This document shows, in pieces, positions 17,528 through 25,450 of a stretch of 55,633 nt of DNA. A program made the translations under genes and the position numbers. The stretch comes from Burkholderiaceae bacterium (GTDB lineage Bacteria > Pseudomonadota > Gammaproteobacteria > Burkholderiales > Burkholderiaceae): assembly GCA_947462685.1 (NCBI GenBank), contig CANHPL010000012.1:1-55633 (forward strand). Reading direction: 5' to 3'. The stretch's first letter is position 1. Each line of letters begins with the position of its first letter. The notes under the pieces are model-generated. The model saw only the letters and a list, made by a program, of their open reading frames with translations. It searched no databases and was not told where the DNA came from.

Positions 17528-18528
17528 TGCCTAATACACATAACGAAATAGAGCCACTAAAAGTTTTAATTGTGGGCTGTGGCAACATTGCTGGCGGTTT
17601 TGATAAAGGTTGTAAGCTGACAGATTTTCCTTATTCTCATGCTGGAGCCTATATTCGAGATAACCGATTCAAAATGGCTGCGTGTATAGAACCTGACGAA
17701 GCTCGTCGTATTGAGTTTATGAAAGAGTGGAATATTCAGTTTGGTTTTTCCTCAATTGATGAGATGTTGAATTTGGATTATCAGTTTGACGTTATCAGTA
17801 TTTGTTCCCCAACGACATATCATTCACATGATATTGAAGCTGCATTGCAACTAAGCCCTAAACTAATTTTTTGTGAAAAACCCATTACCACTTCACTGCA
17901 TGATACCGAGAGATTGGTTGAGGCATGTAAAACTGCCAATGTCATGATGGCAGTGAACCATACTCGTCGGTGGGATCCAGCTATATCTCATCTTCAGGCC
18001 GATATATTGTTAGGTCGAAGGGGTGAGTTAAGGTCGATTGTTGGTATCTATAATAAAGGGATACTAAACAACGGTTCGCATATGCTGGATTTATTACATT
18101 TTCTTGTTGGCCCCTTAAGCGTTATTAACGTTGGTAGGCCTGTAAGTGATTATTTACCTGATGACCCAACCATTCCTGTTTGGTTGGAAAATGAGCAAAG
18201 TATACCTATTCATCTAGCGTGTGCACATGCTGAAGATTATGCGGATTTTGAACTTCAATTAATATTTTCATTGGGTGTTTTGACTATGGAAGAAGGTGGT
18301 CTGTATTGGCGTGAACGCCTCGCAGTTGAAAGCACTACTTTCAAAGGGTACAGAAAACTTGATGACGGTGCACGTTACGCAGGGGAATATCCTCATGCAA
18401 TGATAAAAGCGATTGATAATATTTATCGAGCAATTATTAGAGATGACGTTCTAGTAAGCAATGGAGAATCTGCACTTTTAGCACAGCGAATGTGTGAAAA
18501 AATTAAGCAGATGGCACTCTCACAATAG
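17527..18528 (+). CDS. Gfo/Idh/MocA family oxidoreductase
   Basis: A 333-residue NAD(P)-dependent sugar oxidoreductase. VLIVGCGNIAGGFD (about 14-27) is the Rossmann loop; ICSPTTYHSHDIEAAL and FCEKPITTSLHDTE (about 116-129) contain the family EKP motif, and LNNGSHMLDLLHFLVG (about 178-193) carries the HxxDLxxF-like active-site region. Start chosen at 17527 (TAATG overlap with pseI); an upstream ATG at 17512 would add five residues inside pseI. Substrate unknown. Oxidoreductases of this fold occur in nonulosonic acid and in diacetamido-uronate loci; here it precedes an aminotransferase and an acetyltransferase, so oxidation followed by amination and acetylation is plausible but unproven. Confidence 0.82.
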   Translation: MPNTHNEIEPLKVLIVGCGNIAGGFDKGCKLTDFPYSHAGAYIRDNRFKMAACIEPDEARRIEFMKEWNIQFGFSSIDEMLNLDYQFDVISICSPTTYHSHDIEAALQLSPKLIFCEKPITTSLHDTERLVEACKTANVMMAVNHTRRWDPAISHLQADILLGRRGELRSIVGIYNKGILNNGSHMLDLLHFLVGPLSVINVGRPVSDYLPDDPTIPVWLENEQSIPIHLACAHAEDYADFELQLIFSLGVLTMEEGGLYWRERLAVESTTFKGYRKLDDGARYAGEYPHAMIKAIDNIYRAIIRDDVLVSNGESALLAQRMCEKIKQMALSQ

Positions 18529-18565
18529 TCATATATTGTAAAAAATAGAATTTAAGGAAAATTTT

Positions 18566-19870
18566 ATGGATACACAAAAACTTGCATTGTTCGGCGGACC
18601 AAAAACCATTCAAATTGAATTTAAGCGATATAACCCACTAGGTCATGAGGAGGTGCAAGCCGCTAAAGAAGTGATAGAAAGTGGTGTGTTGTCTCAATTT
18701 TTGGGAGTTTGGCATGCTGATTTTTATGGGGGGCCAAAAGTGCAAGAATTTGAGCGTCAATGTGCAAAATACTTTGGTGTTAAGCACGCTGTTACCGTTA
18801 ATTCATGGACGTCTGGGCTTATTGCTGCAGTAGGCGCAATTGGGATTGAGCCAGGTGATGAAGTAATCGTGACACCTTGGACCATGAGCGCCAGTGCAAC
18901 TGCAATATTGCATTGGAATGCAATCCCTGTATTTGCAGATATCGACCCAGAAACCTTTAATTTATGCCCTAAGTCAGTTGAAGCTAACATTACGCCTTAT
19001 ACCAAAGCGATTATGGTAGTTGATATTTTTGGCCAGTCTGCAGATATGGATGAGTTGATGGCAATTGCAGAAAAGCATGGGTTAAAAGTGATTTCCGATA
19101 CTGCACAAGCGCCTGGGGCACTTTATAAAGGTAAGCACGCTGGCACTCTTGCACACGTGGGTGGTTATAGTCTTAATTATCATAAACATATTCACACAGG
19201 TGAAGGCGGTATTATTGTCACGAATGATGATGGCATTGCAGAACGTTTGCAGTTGATTCGTAATCATGCTGAAGTGGTAGTGGGTGATAAAGGTGTGACC
19301 AATCTATCTAATATGATTGGTCATAATTTCCGCTTGGGTGAAATTGAGTGTGCAATGGGTATTGAGCAACTTAAAAAATTAGGTGATTTTGTTGAGTCGC
19401 GTCAAATTTTGGCAAATAGATTAACTGAAGGATTAAAAGGTTTGCGTGGCTTACGCACACCAGTCGTTAAAGCTGATAGAACTCATGTTTACTATGTATA
19501 TCCGCTCATATTAGACCTTGAAGAACTCGATGTCAGCCGAGATCATATTCATACAGCACTTCAAGCTGAGGGAGTTACTGTGAGCAAACGGTATCAAAAT
19601 ATCCATTTGTTACCTATGTACCAAAAAAAACAGGCCTATGGCTCGAATGGATTTCCCTGGACTTCTGATATTTGTCATCGCGACGTAAGCTATAGCAAGG
19701 GTATTTGCCCAGTAGCGGAAGAATTGAACGACTCGACTTACATAGGTTTCGGGATGTGTGTCTATGATCTTACGGATAAAGATGTGGATTTAATCGTCAC
19801 GGCATTTCATAAGGTATGGGCCAATCTTGATGTACTTAAGTTAAATGGCTCCGTTGCCAATAAAGTCTGA
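18566..19870 (+). CDS. DegT/DnrJ/EryC1/StrS aminotransferase
   Basis: A PLP sugar aminotransferase of 434 residues, somewhat longer than average. VNSWTSGLIAAVGAIGIEPG (about 76-95), ISDTAQAPGALYKGKHAG (about 173-190) and YSLNYHKHIHTGEGG (about 197-211), whose Lys would bind PLP, are visible. The WHADFYGGPKVQEFE stretch (about 49-63) is unlike PseC or PglE, so it belongs to another branch of the family. A clear ribosome site (TAAGGA) precedes the ATG. Substrate not assignable; it may act on the product of the oxidoreductase just upstream. It is followed, 10 bases after its stop, by a GNAT acetyltransferase. Confidence 0.85.
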   Translation: MDTQKLALFGGPKTIQIEFKRYNPLGHEEVQAAKEVIESGVLSQFLGVWHADFYGGPKVQEFERQCAKYFGVKHAVTVNSWTSGLIAAVGAIGIEPGDEVIVTPWTMSASATAILHWNAIPVFADIDPETFNLCPKSVEANITPYTKAIMVVDIFGQSADMDELMAIAEKHGLKVISDTAQAPGALYKGKHAGTLAHVGGYSLNYHKHIHTGEGGIIVTNDDGIAERLQLIRNHAEVVVGDKGVTNLSNMIGHNFRLGEIECAMGIEQLKKLGDFVESRQILANRLTEGLKGLRGLRTPVVKADRTHVYYVYPLILDLEELDVSRDHIHTALQAEGVTVSKRYQNIHLLPMYQKKQAYGSNGFPWTSDICHRDVSYSKGICPVAEELNDSTYIGFGMCVYDLTDKDVDLIVTAFHKVWANLDVLKLNGSVANKV

Positions 19871-19880
19871 GGTGGTGGCT

Positions 19881-20414
19881 ATGGCTGAGAACAGTTTTTT
19901 CCTAAGTGGAGATAAAGTTCTACTAAAGCCATTTTCAACGTCTGATATCAATGACGATTATGTTGGCTGGTTGAATGATCCGAATGTGGTTAGATTTAGT
20001 AATCAGCGCTTTCTTAAGCATGACATGGAGAGCTGTCTGCGATATCAAGCTTCGTTCGAGGGGACGGATAATCTGTTTATGATTGTTCGCCGTTTGTTGG
20101 ATGATCGTCCCATAGGTACTGTAACAGCCTATGTTGCTCGTCATCACGGTACGGTTGATATGGGTATCATGATCGGAGATCGGTCAGTATGGGGTATGGG
20201 GTATGGCCAAGATGCATGGGGCACTTTGATGAACTGGTTTTTGGGGCGTGAAGATATTCGCAAATTAACCGCAGGCACGCTAGCATGTAATTTTGGCATG
20301 ATCAAGCTGATGGAACGCTCAGGCATGTCTCTGGAGACTGTGCGAAAAGCTCAAGAGATTGTCGAGGGGCATCCAGAAGATATATTGTATTACGCTAAAT
20401 TTCATGGCTCTTAA
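19881..20414 (+). CDS. GNAT N-acetyltransferase (RimJ/RimL type)
   Basis: A 177-residue acetyl-CoA-dependent acetyltransferase. VLLKPFSTSDINDDYVGWL (about 14-32), the acetyl-CoA loop region DRSVWGMGYGQDAWGTLM (about 98-115) and KLMERSGMSLE (about 142-152) define the fold. The frame is open to an ATG at 19845 inside the aminotransferase, but the ATG at 19881 has GAGGTGG upstream and gives the normal start. Directly follows an aminotransferase, so its likely substrate is the newly formed amino sugar; specific reaction unknown. Confidence 0.82.
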   Translation: MAENSFFLSGDKVLLKPFSTSDINDDYVGWLNDPNVVRFSNQRFLKHDMESCLRYQASFEGTDNLFMIVRRLLDDRPIGTVTAYVARHHGTVDMGIMIGDRSVWGMGYGQDAWGTLMNWFLGREDIRKLTAGTLACNFGMIKLMERSGMSLETVRKAQEIVEGHPEDILYYAKFHGS

Positions 20415-21285
20415 TCTCACAGCTACTACATCTGTGGTCTGCCATGATGCAGGTGCCGCCAACGTAATTCTGGCATGGATACGGGCGCAGAGAGATTGTA
20501 ATTGGCGAATAACCATGCAAGGTCCTGCTGCTAAAATTTGGCTGGCTCAGGACATTCCTATTGCAGAAAGCTATCAGACAATTGAGCAGGCGTTAGAAGG
20601 GGCGGATGTTCTGCTCAGCGGAACAAGTTGGGCAAGTGCTCTTGAGCATGAGGCACGTCGCCAAGCCAAGGCGCGTGGATTGAAAACAATCGCGGTCATT
20701 GACCATTGGGTAAATTATAAAGAACGGTTCATCAGGAAGGGTGAAATTATCCTCCCCGATGAGATTTACGTTACGGATGAATATGCACTCCTGGAGGCCA
20801 AAAGATGTTTCCCAGATCTTCGCATACAAATTAAACACAATCTGTATCAGGAAGAATTGGTGAGGAAAATTAGTCCACTATCTTCCCTTGATGACGAGGT
20901 TTTGTACGTTCTCGAGCCAATATTAGGTGCAGAATGGTGTAAAGAGCCTGCAGGCGAGTTTCAAGCTTTGGATTATTTTATAGCTAATATTAGCAGGCTA
21001 GGAATCAGACGAAACGCAAAGATTCGGATCCGGCCTCACCCCTCTGATGCGTCTGGGAAGTATGATGAATGGCTGGCAAGCCATCGTGAATTAAATGTGG
21101 TATTGGATGACTCGCCGACATTAGCATTAGCAATTGGAAAAGCAAAATGGGTTGTCGGTTGCGAAACATATGCGATGGTCGTAGCTTTATTCGCAGGAAG
21201 AAAAGTGGTCTCAACCTTGCCGCCTTGGGCGCATCGATGCAGATTGCCGTATAGTGCAATAACTTCTCTAAGGGATTTGGAATGA
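20404..21285 (+). CDS. Predicted glycosyltransferase-like protein, unknown specificity
   Basis: A 293-residue protein I cannot place in a named family. It opens with SVVCHDAGAANVILAWI (about 9-25), a Rossmann-like strand-loop-helix, has VIDHWVNYKERF (about 98-109) and, in the C-terminal half, RIRPHPSDASGKYDEW (about 208-223) and VVGCETYAMVVALFAGRKVV (about 250-269). An RPHP-type motif followed by a G-E-T/S-x-A-x-x-A-L-x-G loop is seen in GT-B transferases that use CMP- or UDP-sugars, including some sialyltransferase-like families. No membrane helix or signal peptide. The ATG at 20404 overlaps the GNAT gene by 11 bases; a longer in-frame start at 20359 lies deep inside that gene and is less likely. 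Confidence 0.6.
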   Translation: MALNLTATTSVVCHDAGAANVILAWIRAQRDCNWRITMQGPAAKIWLAQDIPIAESYQTIEQALEGADVLLSGTSWASALEHEARRQAKARGLKTIAVIDHWVNYKERFIRKGEIILPDEIYVTDEYALLEAKRCFPDLRIQIKHNLYQEELVRKISPLSSLDDEVLYVLEPILGAEWCKEPAGEFQALDYFIANISRLGIRRNAKIRIRPHPSDASGKYDEWLASHRELNVVLDDSPTLALAIGKAKWVVGCETYAMVVALFAGRKVVSTLPPWAHRCRLPYSAITSLRDLE

Positions 21286-23069
21286 TCTATGTTGAGAAGC
21301 TGGGATTTTTTCATTTGCTGATCTTGCGACTAAGCAAAGAGCACGTTTTTTATAGCAGCAAATCAATACCAATGCGATTGTTTGAGAAATTGAACATAAA
21401 GGTAAATGCAAAAATAATAACTTTTGGCGATGTACAAACAGCTACCAATATTAGAAGGGAAGCCTACCAGACGGCCGAGCTATATCTGGGCAGAATTAAG
21501 GGTAAACAATGGGCAGCGGAATTGTCCAACCACCTGGGAATAGATTTTTCCCTCATCGCAAAAAAATTCTTTTTTGATGTGTTGTATACTAAATATGAAT
21601 TCATAGAGCTTGCGCTGAGGTACGCGCAAGAACATCCCGATGAATCACATTTGATTTACGTCGATAAGCAATTTCTTGAGCCATACGAAGATAAATTAAA
21701 AGAAACAGTTAAGGTTCGAATTTTAAGGGCTTTTGACGCAATTAATTTTCTCACGATTTTTCTGCTACCCGGCTTCTTAAATGTTTTTTGGAGAAAGAAT
21801 GGCGTAGAAGGGGACAAGTGCTTTAATAATCAAATAGTCTGTGGGATTGATGGCGAGAAACTGTATGAAATGTTCAGCAATATATTCCAGTCGTATCCAT
21901 CGAAAGAATTTGTAATTGAAAAAAATCGCGTAATTGGGGAATTTAGCAATGAAAGGCTAAGTGAGTTACAAATAAAGGTATTGGGTTTGACTAGGGATGA
22001 TTATCTATATTTGAAAGATGCAGCATATAAATTCATATTTTGTAGTCTAAAACACTATAAAGAAATTTCAATATATGGGAACAAGTTGTTCTGGATTTTT
22101 AAAGCCCTTATTGTGGGAAGAGCGGCAACGATTCAAGGAGGCGGCAATCTTTTTTTCACTTACGAGCATTCCTTGTTAATGCAAGATGTGCGAAACGAAT
22201 TTCTTAAATTATGTGGGAATCGATCTATTTTCGTGCCGATGAATGCACATGTTACACCGCGATATTTTCATTATGAAATATTTATTAATTATGATGTAAT
22301 CTGCGCTGCCGGCAAACATATTGAAGACTTATATCAAGAGAGAAAATCATTAACAAAAATTTTTCTACCAACGGGTTCGTATGACAGTCATCCTAGGTCA
22401 GACATGGATCAAAATAAGGCAGAGAGAGTTGCGTGCCTAAACGCATTTAAGGGAAATTTTGTAGCGATAACGATTCTTTCGCCGGGCATTTGTGATCCAA
22501 CGTATAGCCATGAAGTCAAGTTAATGAAGCTTGCGCGTGATTTGTCTCTGCAGCAAGGGGTGAAAGTGTTTATCAGAATGAAACCAGTTCTACCTATTGC
22601 TAAATATGCCGATTTTTATGCTACGCATACAGCAGAATGTAATTCGATATTGCTAACGTTTTCTGAATATGAGCTAACGGACTTTCTCGAAGTGACTGAT
22701 TTATTTGTCACGTCAATATCCAATTCGGCTTGCGATTTGGCGTTATGCGGAGGTCAGGTCATGTTTATAGATTACATGAAGGAGCGAGATCTGCAATTAT
22801 TCAGATCAGTGGTAAAGGAAGTTGTATTTACTGAGGAAGAGTCTTTTCAGGCAATTATGGATTGGGTTAATGACATCGAGCACGGGCAATCTCGAGCAAA
22901 GCTTAAGAAAGATAACCATAAACTTACTAATTATCTTGGTTATCAATTTGCTGATTTCGAGTCTTATAGGGAAAACCTATTGACGCAACTGCGCTTAACG
23001 TTCAAAAATCATCCTGCCCTCGTGTCGGTTAAAGGGCATCAATTTGGCGCGGCTGAGAGTGCCCACTAA
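21282..23069 (+). CDS. Large protein of unknown family, possible glycosyltransferase
   Basis: A 595-residue soluble-looking protein overlapping the previous gene by ATGA. No family was recognised. The N-terminal third is helical and charged; from about residue 330 on it has features of a GT-B C-terminal domain: AITILSPGICDPTYSHEVKL (about 395-414), KVFIRMKPVLPI and ATHTAECNSILLTFSEYELT, then VTDLFVTSISNSACDLALCG (about 475-494), an S-N-S-x-x-x-D-L-A-L-C-G loop like the donor-binding loop of polysaccharide transferases. Position between the unassigned sugar module and the legionaminate genes suggests that it transfers one of the unusual sugars. Base composition is more AT-rich than the legionaminate genes to its right. 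Confidence 0.5.
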   Translation: MIYVEKLGFFHLLILRLSKEHVFYSSKSIPMRLFEKLNIKVNAKIITFGDVQTATNIRREAYQTAELYLGRIKGKQWAAELSNHLGIDFSLIAKKFFFDVLYTKYEFIELALRYAQEHPDESHLIYVDKQFLEPYEDKLKETVKVRILRAFDAINFLTIFLLPGFLNVFWRKNGVEGDKCFNNQIVCGIDGEKLYEMFSNIFQSYPSKEFVIEKNRVIGEFSNERLSELQIKVLGLTRDDYLYLKDAAYKFIFCSLKHYKEISIYGNKLFWIFKALIVGRAATIQGGGNLFFTYEHSLLMQDVRNEFLKLCGNRSIFVPMNAHVTPRYFHYEIFINYDVICAAGKHIEDLYQERKSLTKIFLPTGSYDSHPRSDMDQNKAERVACLNAFKGNFVAITILSPGICDPTYSHEVKLMKLARDLSLQQGVKVFIRMKPVLPIAKYADFYATHTAECNSILLTFSEYELTDFLEVTDLFVTSISNSACDLALCGGQVMFIDYMKERDLQLFRSVVKEVVFTEEESFQAIMDWVNDIEHGQSRAKLKKDNHKLTNYLGYQFADFESYRENLLTQLRLTFKNHPALVSVKGHQFGAAESAH

Positions 23070-23098
23070 AGCTATGGCAACAAGAAGGAGTGGGCCTT

Positions 23099-23260
23099 AT
23101 GGGATCTAATTCAATAATATTGGTTGGCTCCGCAGGACATGCCCGAGCCTGCATAAACAGCAGCATTGTGCGACAATGCGTGAAGATTGGGGAGTGGTGC
23201 CTGATTGGTATGGGACAACGGGGGCTTGCCGATTGTGAAGCGGGAACACTATGCCATTAA
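23099..23260 (+). pseudogene. NeuD/PglD-type acetyltransferase with internal deletion
   Basis: After a GGAG site an ORF reads MGSNSIILVGSAGHARACIN, the first strand and nucleotide loop of a NeuD-type sugar O/N-acetyltransferase (usual form ILIGAGGHARVVID), and then jumps directly to SSIVRQCVKIGEWCLIGMG, which is the late left-handed beta-helix part of the same family. About 130 central residues are missing, and after MG the reading degenerates (QRGLADCEAGTLCH, stop). The remaining 53 codons cannot form an enzyme. In nonulosonic acid loci NeuD-like proteins act next to NeuB/NeuC, which agrees with its place just before legI. Confidence 0.8.
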
Positions 23261-23273
23261 AAAAGGAATTAAA

Positions 23274-24275
23274 TTGAAGACTTTGATTATCGCTGAAGCT
23301 GGCGTGAACCATAATGGTGATTTAGCACTGGCACGCCAGTTGATTGATGCTGCTGTAGATGCCGGTGCTGACATGATAAAGTTTCAGACCTTTAACGCCG
23401 ATCGGCTAGTCACTAACCAGGCCCCAAAAGCTGATTATCAAAACCAGAGCAGCGATGCAGGTGAATCTCAGCATGCTATGATTCGCAGGCTGGAATTGAC
23501 GCGTGACATGCATGAGGCATTAATTACACATTGCGAATCACGCGGAATACAATTTTTCTCCACAGGTTTTGATTTGGAGAGTATCGATATGCTGTTGGAG
23601 CTGGGGCTGGATAGTTTCAAAATACCTTCTGGCGAGATCACCAATCTACCTTATCTGCGGCACCTTGGGCGTTGCAATAAGCCAGTGATGCTCTCTACGG
23701 GTATGTCTACTCTGGGTGAAATAGAAGCCGCATTGGATGTGCTCGAGCAGGCAGGCACGCCGCGCAGCCTTATCACCGTGCTTCACTGCAATACCGAATA
23801 TCCTACGCCCATTGCAGATGTCAACCTGAGCGCTATGATCACCATACGGAATGCATTTGGTGTGGCAGTGGGTTACTCCGACCACACCTCCGGCATCGAG
23901 GTTGCTATAGCAGCGGTGGCCTTGGGTGCCACGGTGATCGAAAAGCATTTCACCCTTGATCGCAACCTGCCCGGTCCAGACCACAAAGCCAGTCTTGAAC
24001 CTGAAGAGCTTAAGGCGATGGTTGCGGCCATTCGCAATATCGAACAGGCCTTGGGCGATGGTATCAAACGTCCAAGCGCAAGCGAAGCGAAGAACAAGCC
24101 TGTTGCTCGCAAGTCAATGGTAGCGGCATGTGCCATCCGTGCCGGAGAAGTTTTCAGTGAAATCAATCTCGCGGTCAAGCGCCCCGGTACGGGCATCTCC
24201 CCTATGCGCTGGGATGAGCTGATGGGGCGCAAAGCGCCGCGTGACTTCGCGGCGGATGAGTTGATCGAGCTATGA
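23274..24275 (+). CDS. legI: N,N'-diacetyllegionaminate (sialic acid family) synthase
   Basis: NeuB-family enzyme condensing a 6-carbon amino sugar with phosphoenolpyruvate. The 333 residues show LIIAEAGVNHNGDLALA (4-20), MIKFQTFNADRLVT, FSTGFDLESIDML, KIPSGEITNLPYL (about 118-130), HCNTEYPTP and the SDHTSGIEV/IEKHFTLDRNLPGPDHKASL stretch of the NeuB/LegI branch (about 202-245), then an SAF domain (about 275-333). The TTG at 23274 is chosen as start because AAGGA lies eight bases upstream and the protein then begins MKTLIIAEAGVNHNG; the longer in-frame ATG at 23205 lies inside the NeuD relic. Legionaminate rather than N-acetylneuraminate is inferred from ptmE and ptmA neighbours. Confidence 0.88.
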   Translation: MKTLIIAEAGVNHNGDLALARQLIDAAVDAGADMIKFQTFNADRLVTNQAPKADYQNQSSDAGESQHAMIRRLELTRDMHEALITHCESRGIQFFSTGFDLESIDMLLELGLDSFKIPSGEITNLPYLRHLGRCNKPVMLSTGMSTLGEIEAALDVLEQAGTPRSLITVLHCNTEYPTPIADVNLSAMITIRNAFGVAVGYSDHTSGIEVAIAAVALGATVIEKHFTLDRNLPGPDHKASLEPEELKAMVAAIRNIEQALGDGIKRPSASEAKNKPVARKSMVAACAIRAGEVFSEINLAVKRPGTGISPMRWDELMGRKAPRDFAADELIEL

Positions 24276-25432
24276 GCCGCAAAATATGTGTAGTCACAGG
24301 TGCCCGCGCCGATTATGGGCTATTGCGATGGGTGATGGAAGGAATCCGTAAATCGCCGGAACTTGAATTACAAGTGATCGCAACCGGCATGCATCTTTCG
24401 CCGGAATTTGGCCTGACCTACCGTGAGATCGAAAAGGACGGATTCCATATTGATCGCAAGGTTGAGATGTTGCTAAGTTCTGATACGCCAACAGGGGTGA
24501 CCAAGTCAATGGGATTGGGGCTGATTGGGTTTGGAGACGCATTGCAGCAACTGAAGCCGGATCTGATGCTGGTGTTGGGGGATCGGTTCGAGATTTTTTC
24601 TGCTGTGGTCGCCGCCATGGTTGCTTGCATTCCAGTGGCACATTTACATGGAGGGGAGTCTACCGAAGGTGCTTTTGATGAATCAATACGACACTCAATT
24701 ACGAAAATGTCGCATCTGCATTTCGTGGCTGCAGAAGAATATCGTAAACGGGTAATTCAGTTGGGGGAGCAGCCGGAACGGGTTTTTCTTGTGGGCGGGC
24801 TTGGTATTGATACCTTAAAGAATCTTAAGTTGCTTCACAGAGCAGAATTAGAAGAATCGCTTGGGATTAAATTAAGAAAAAAAAATCTGCTCATTACTTT
24901 TCATCCGGCCACCCTGGAAAATGCGTCATCTGCCCAGCAGATGACAGAGTTGTTGGCAGCTCTAGATTTGCTGGAGGATACGCTTCTGATTTTCACTCTA
25001 CCTAATGCCGATACAGATGGACGGGTGTTGATAGAAATGGTTAAGCAGTTTGTGGCTGATCATACTAACGCAAATGCTTATACATCAATGGGCCAGTTGC
25101 TTTACCTTTCATGTATTGAGCATGTTGATGGTGTGGTGGGTAACTCCTCCAGCGGGTTGACTGAAGCTCCCAGCTTCATTAAAGGTACGATTAATATCGG
25201 TGATAGACAGCGGGGGCGTCTCAAGGCGGCGAGTGTCATTGATTGCACTCCGGATCGACAAGCAATTGAGTCAGCATTGCAACGGCTCTATTCACCAGAA
25301 TTTCAAGCAATTTTAAAAACCGTCCATAATCCTTATGGTGAAGGCGGTGCGAGTGAAAAAATCGTGCAAATATTGCAGGATTATCCACTCGAATCTATTT
25401 TAAAAAAATCTTTCAATGATCTTGAATGTTAG
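24272..25432 (+). CDS. legG: Hydrolysing NDP-sugar 2-epimerase (NeuC/LegG)
   Basis: Removes the nucleotide and epimerises C2 of a diacetamido sugar nucleotide (or UDP-GlcNAc in the sialic acid pathway), giving the substrate for LegI. The 386 residues have VVTGARADYGLLRWVM (6-21), GDRFEIFSAV (about 92-101), HLHGGESTEGAFDESIRHSI (about 112-131), TFHPATLEN (about 205-213) and GNSSSGLTEAPSF (about 287-299) of the 2-epimerase GT-B fold. Overlaps the legI stop (ATGA). The family cannot by sequence alone distinguish UDP-diacetylbacillosamine from GDP-linked or UDP-GlcNAc substrates; the LegG call depends on context. Confidence 0.88.
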   Translation: MSRKICVVTGARADYGLLRWVMEGIRKSPELELQVIATGMHLSPEFGLTYREIEKDGFHIDRKVEMLLSSDTPTGVTKSMGLGLIGFGDALQQLKPDLMLVLGDRFEIFSAVVAAMVACIPVAHLHGGESTEGAFDESIRHSITKMSHLHFVAAEEYRKRVIQLGEQPERVFLVGGLGIDTLKNLKLLHRAELEESLGIKLRKKNLLITFHPATLENASSAQQMTELLAALDLLEDTLLIFTLPNADTDGRVLIEMVKQFVADHTNANAYTSMGQLLYLSCIEHVDGVVGNSSSGLTEAPSFIKGTINIGDRQRGRLKAASVIDCTPDRQAIESALQRLYSPEFQAILKTVHNPYGEGGASEKIVQILQDYPLESILKKSFNDLEC

Positions 25433-25450
25433 TGAGGGTTTTAAATTGCC

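Noticed and set aside
19845..19880. Longer start for the GNAT gene
   Set aside because: The extra residues overlap the aminotransferase and the ATG at 19881 has its own ribosome site.
23205..23273. Longer start for the legionaminate synthase
   Set aside because: The added residues come from the out-of-frame NeuD relic; the TTG at 23274 has a ribosome site and the family N-terminus.
23646..24232. Minus-strand ORFs of more than 110 codons opposite legI
   Set aside because: They mirror the codon structure of legI, lack ribosome sites and recognisable motifs, and are antisense shadows.
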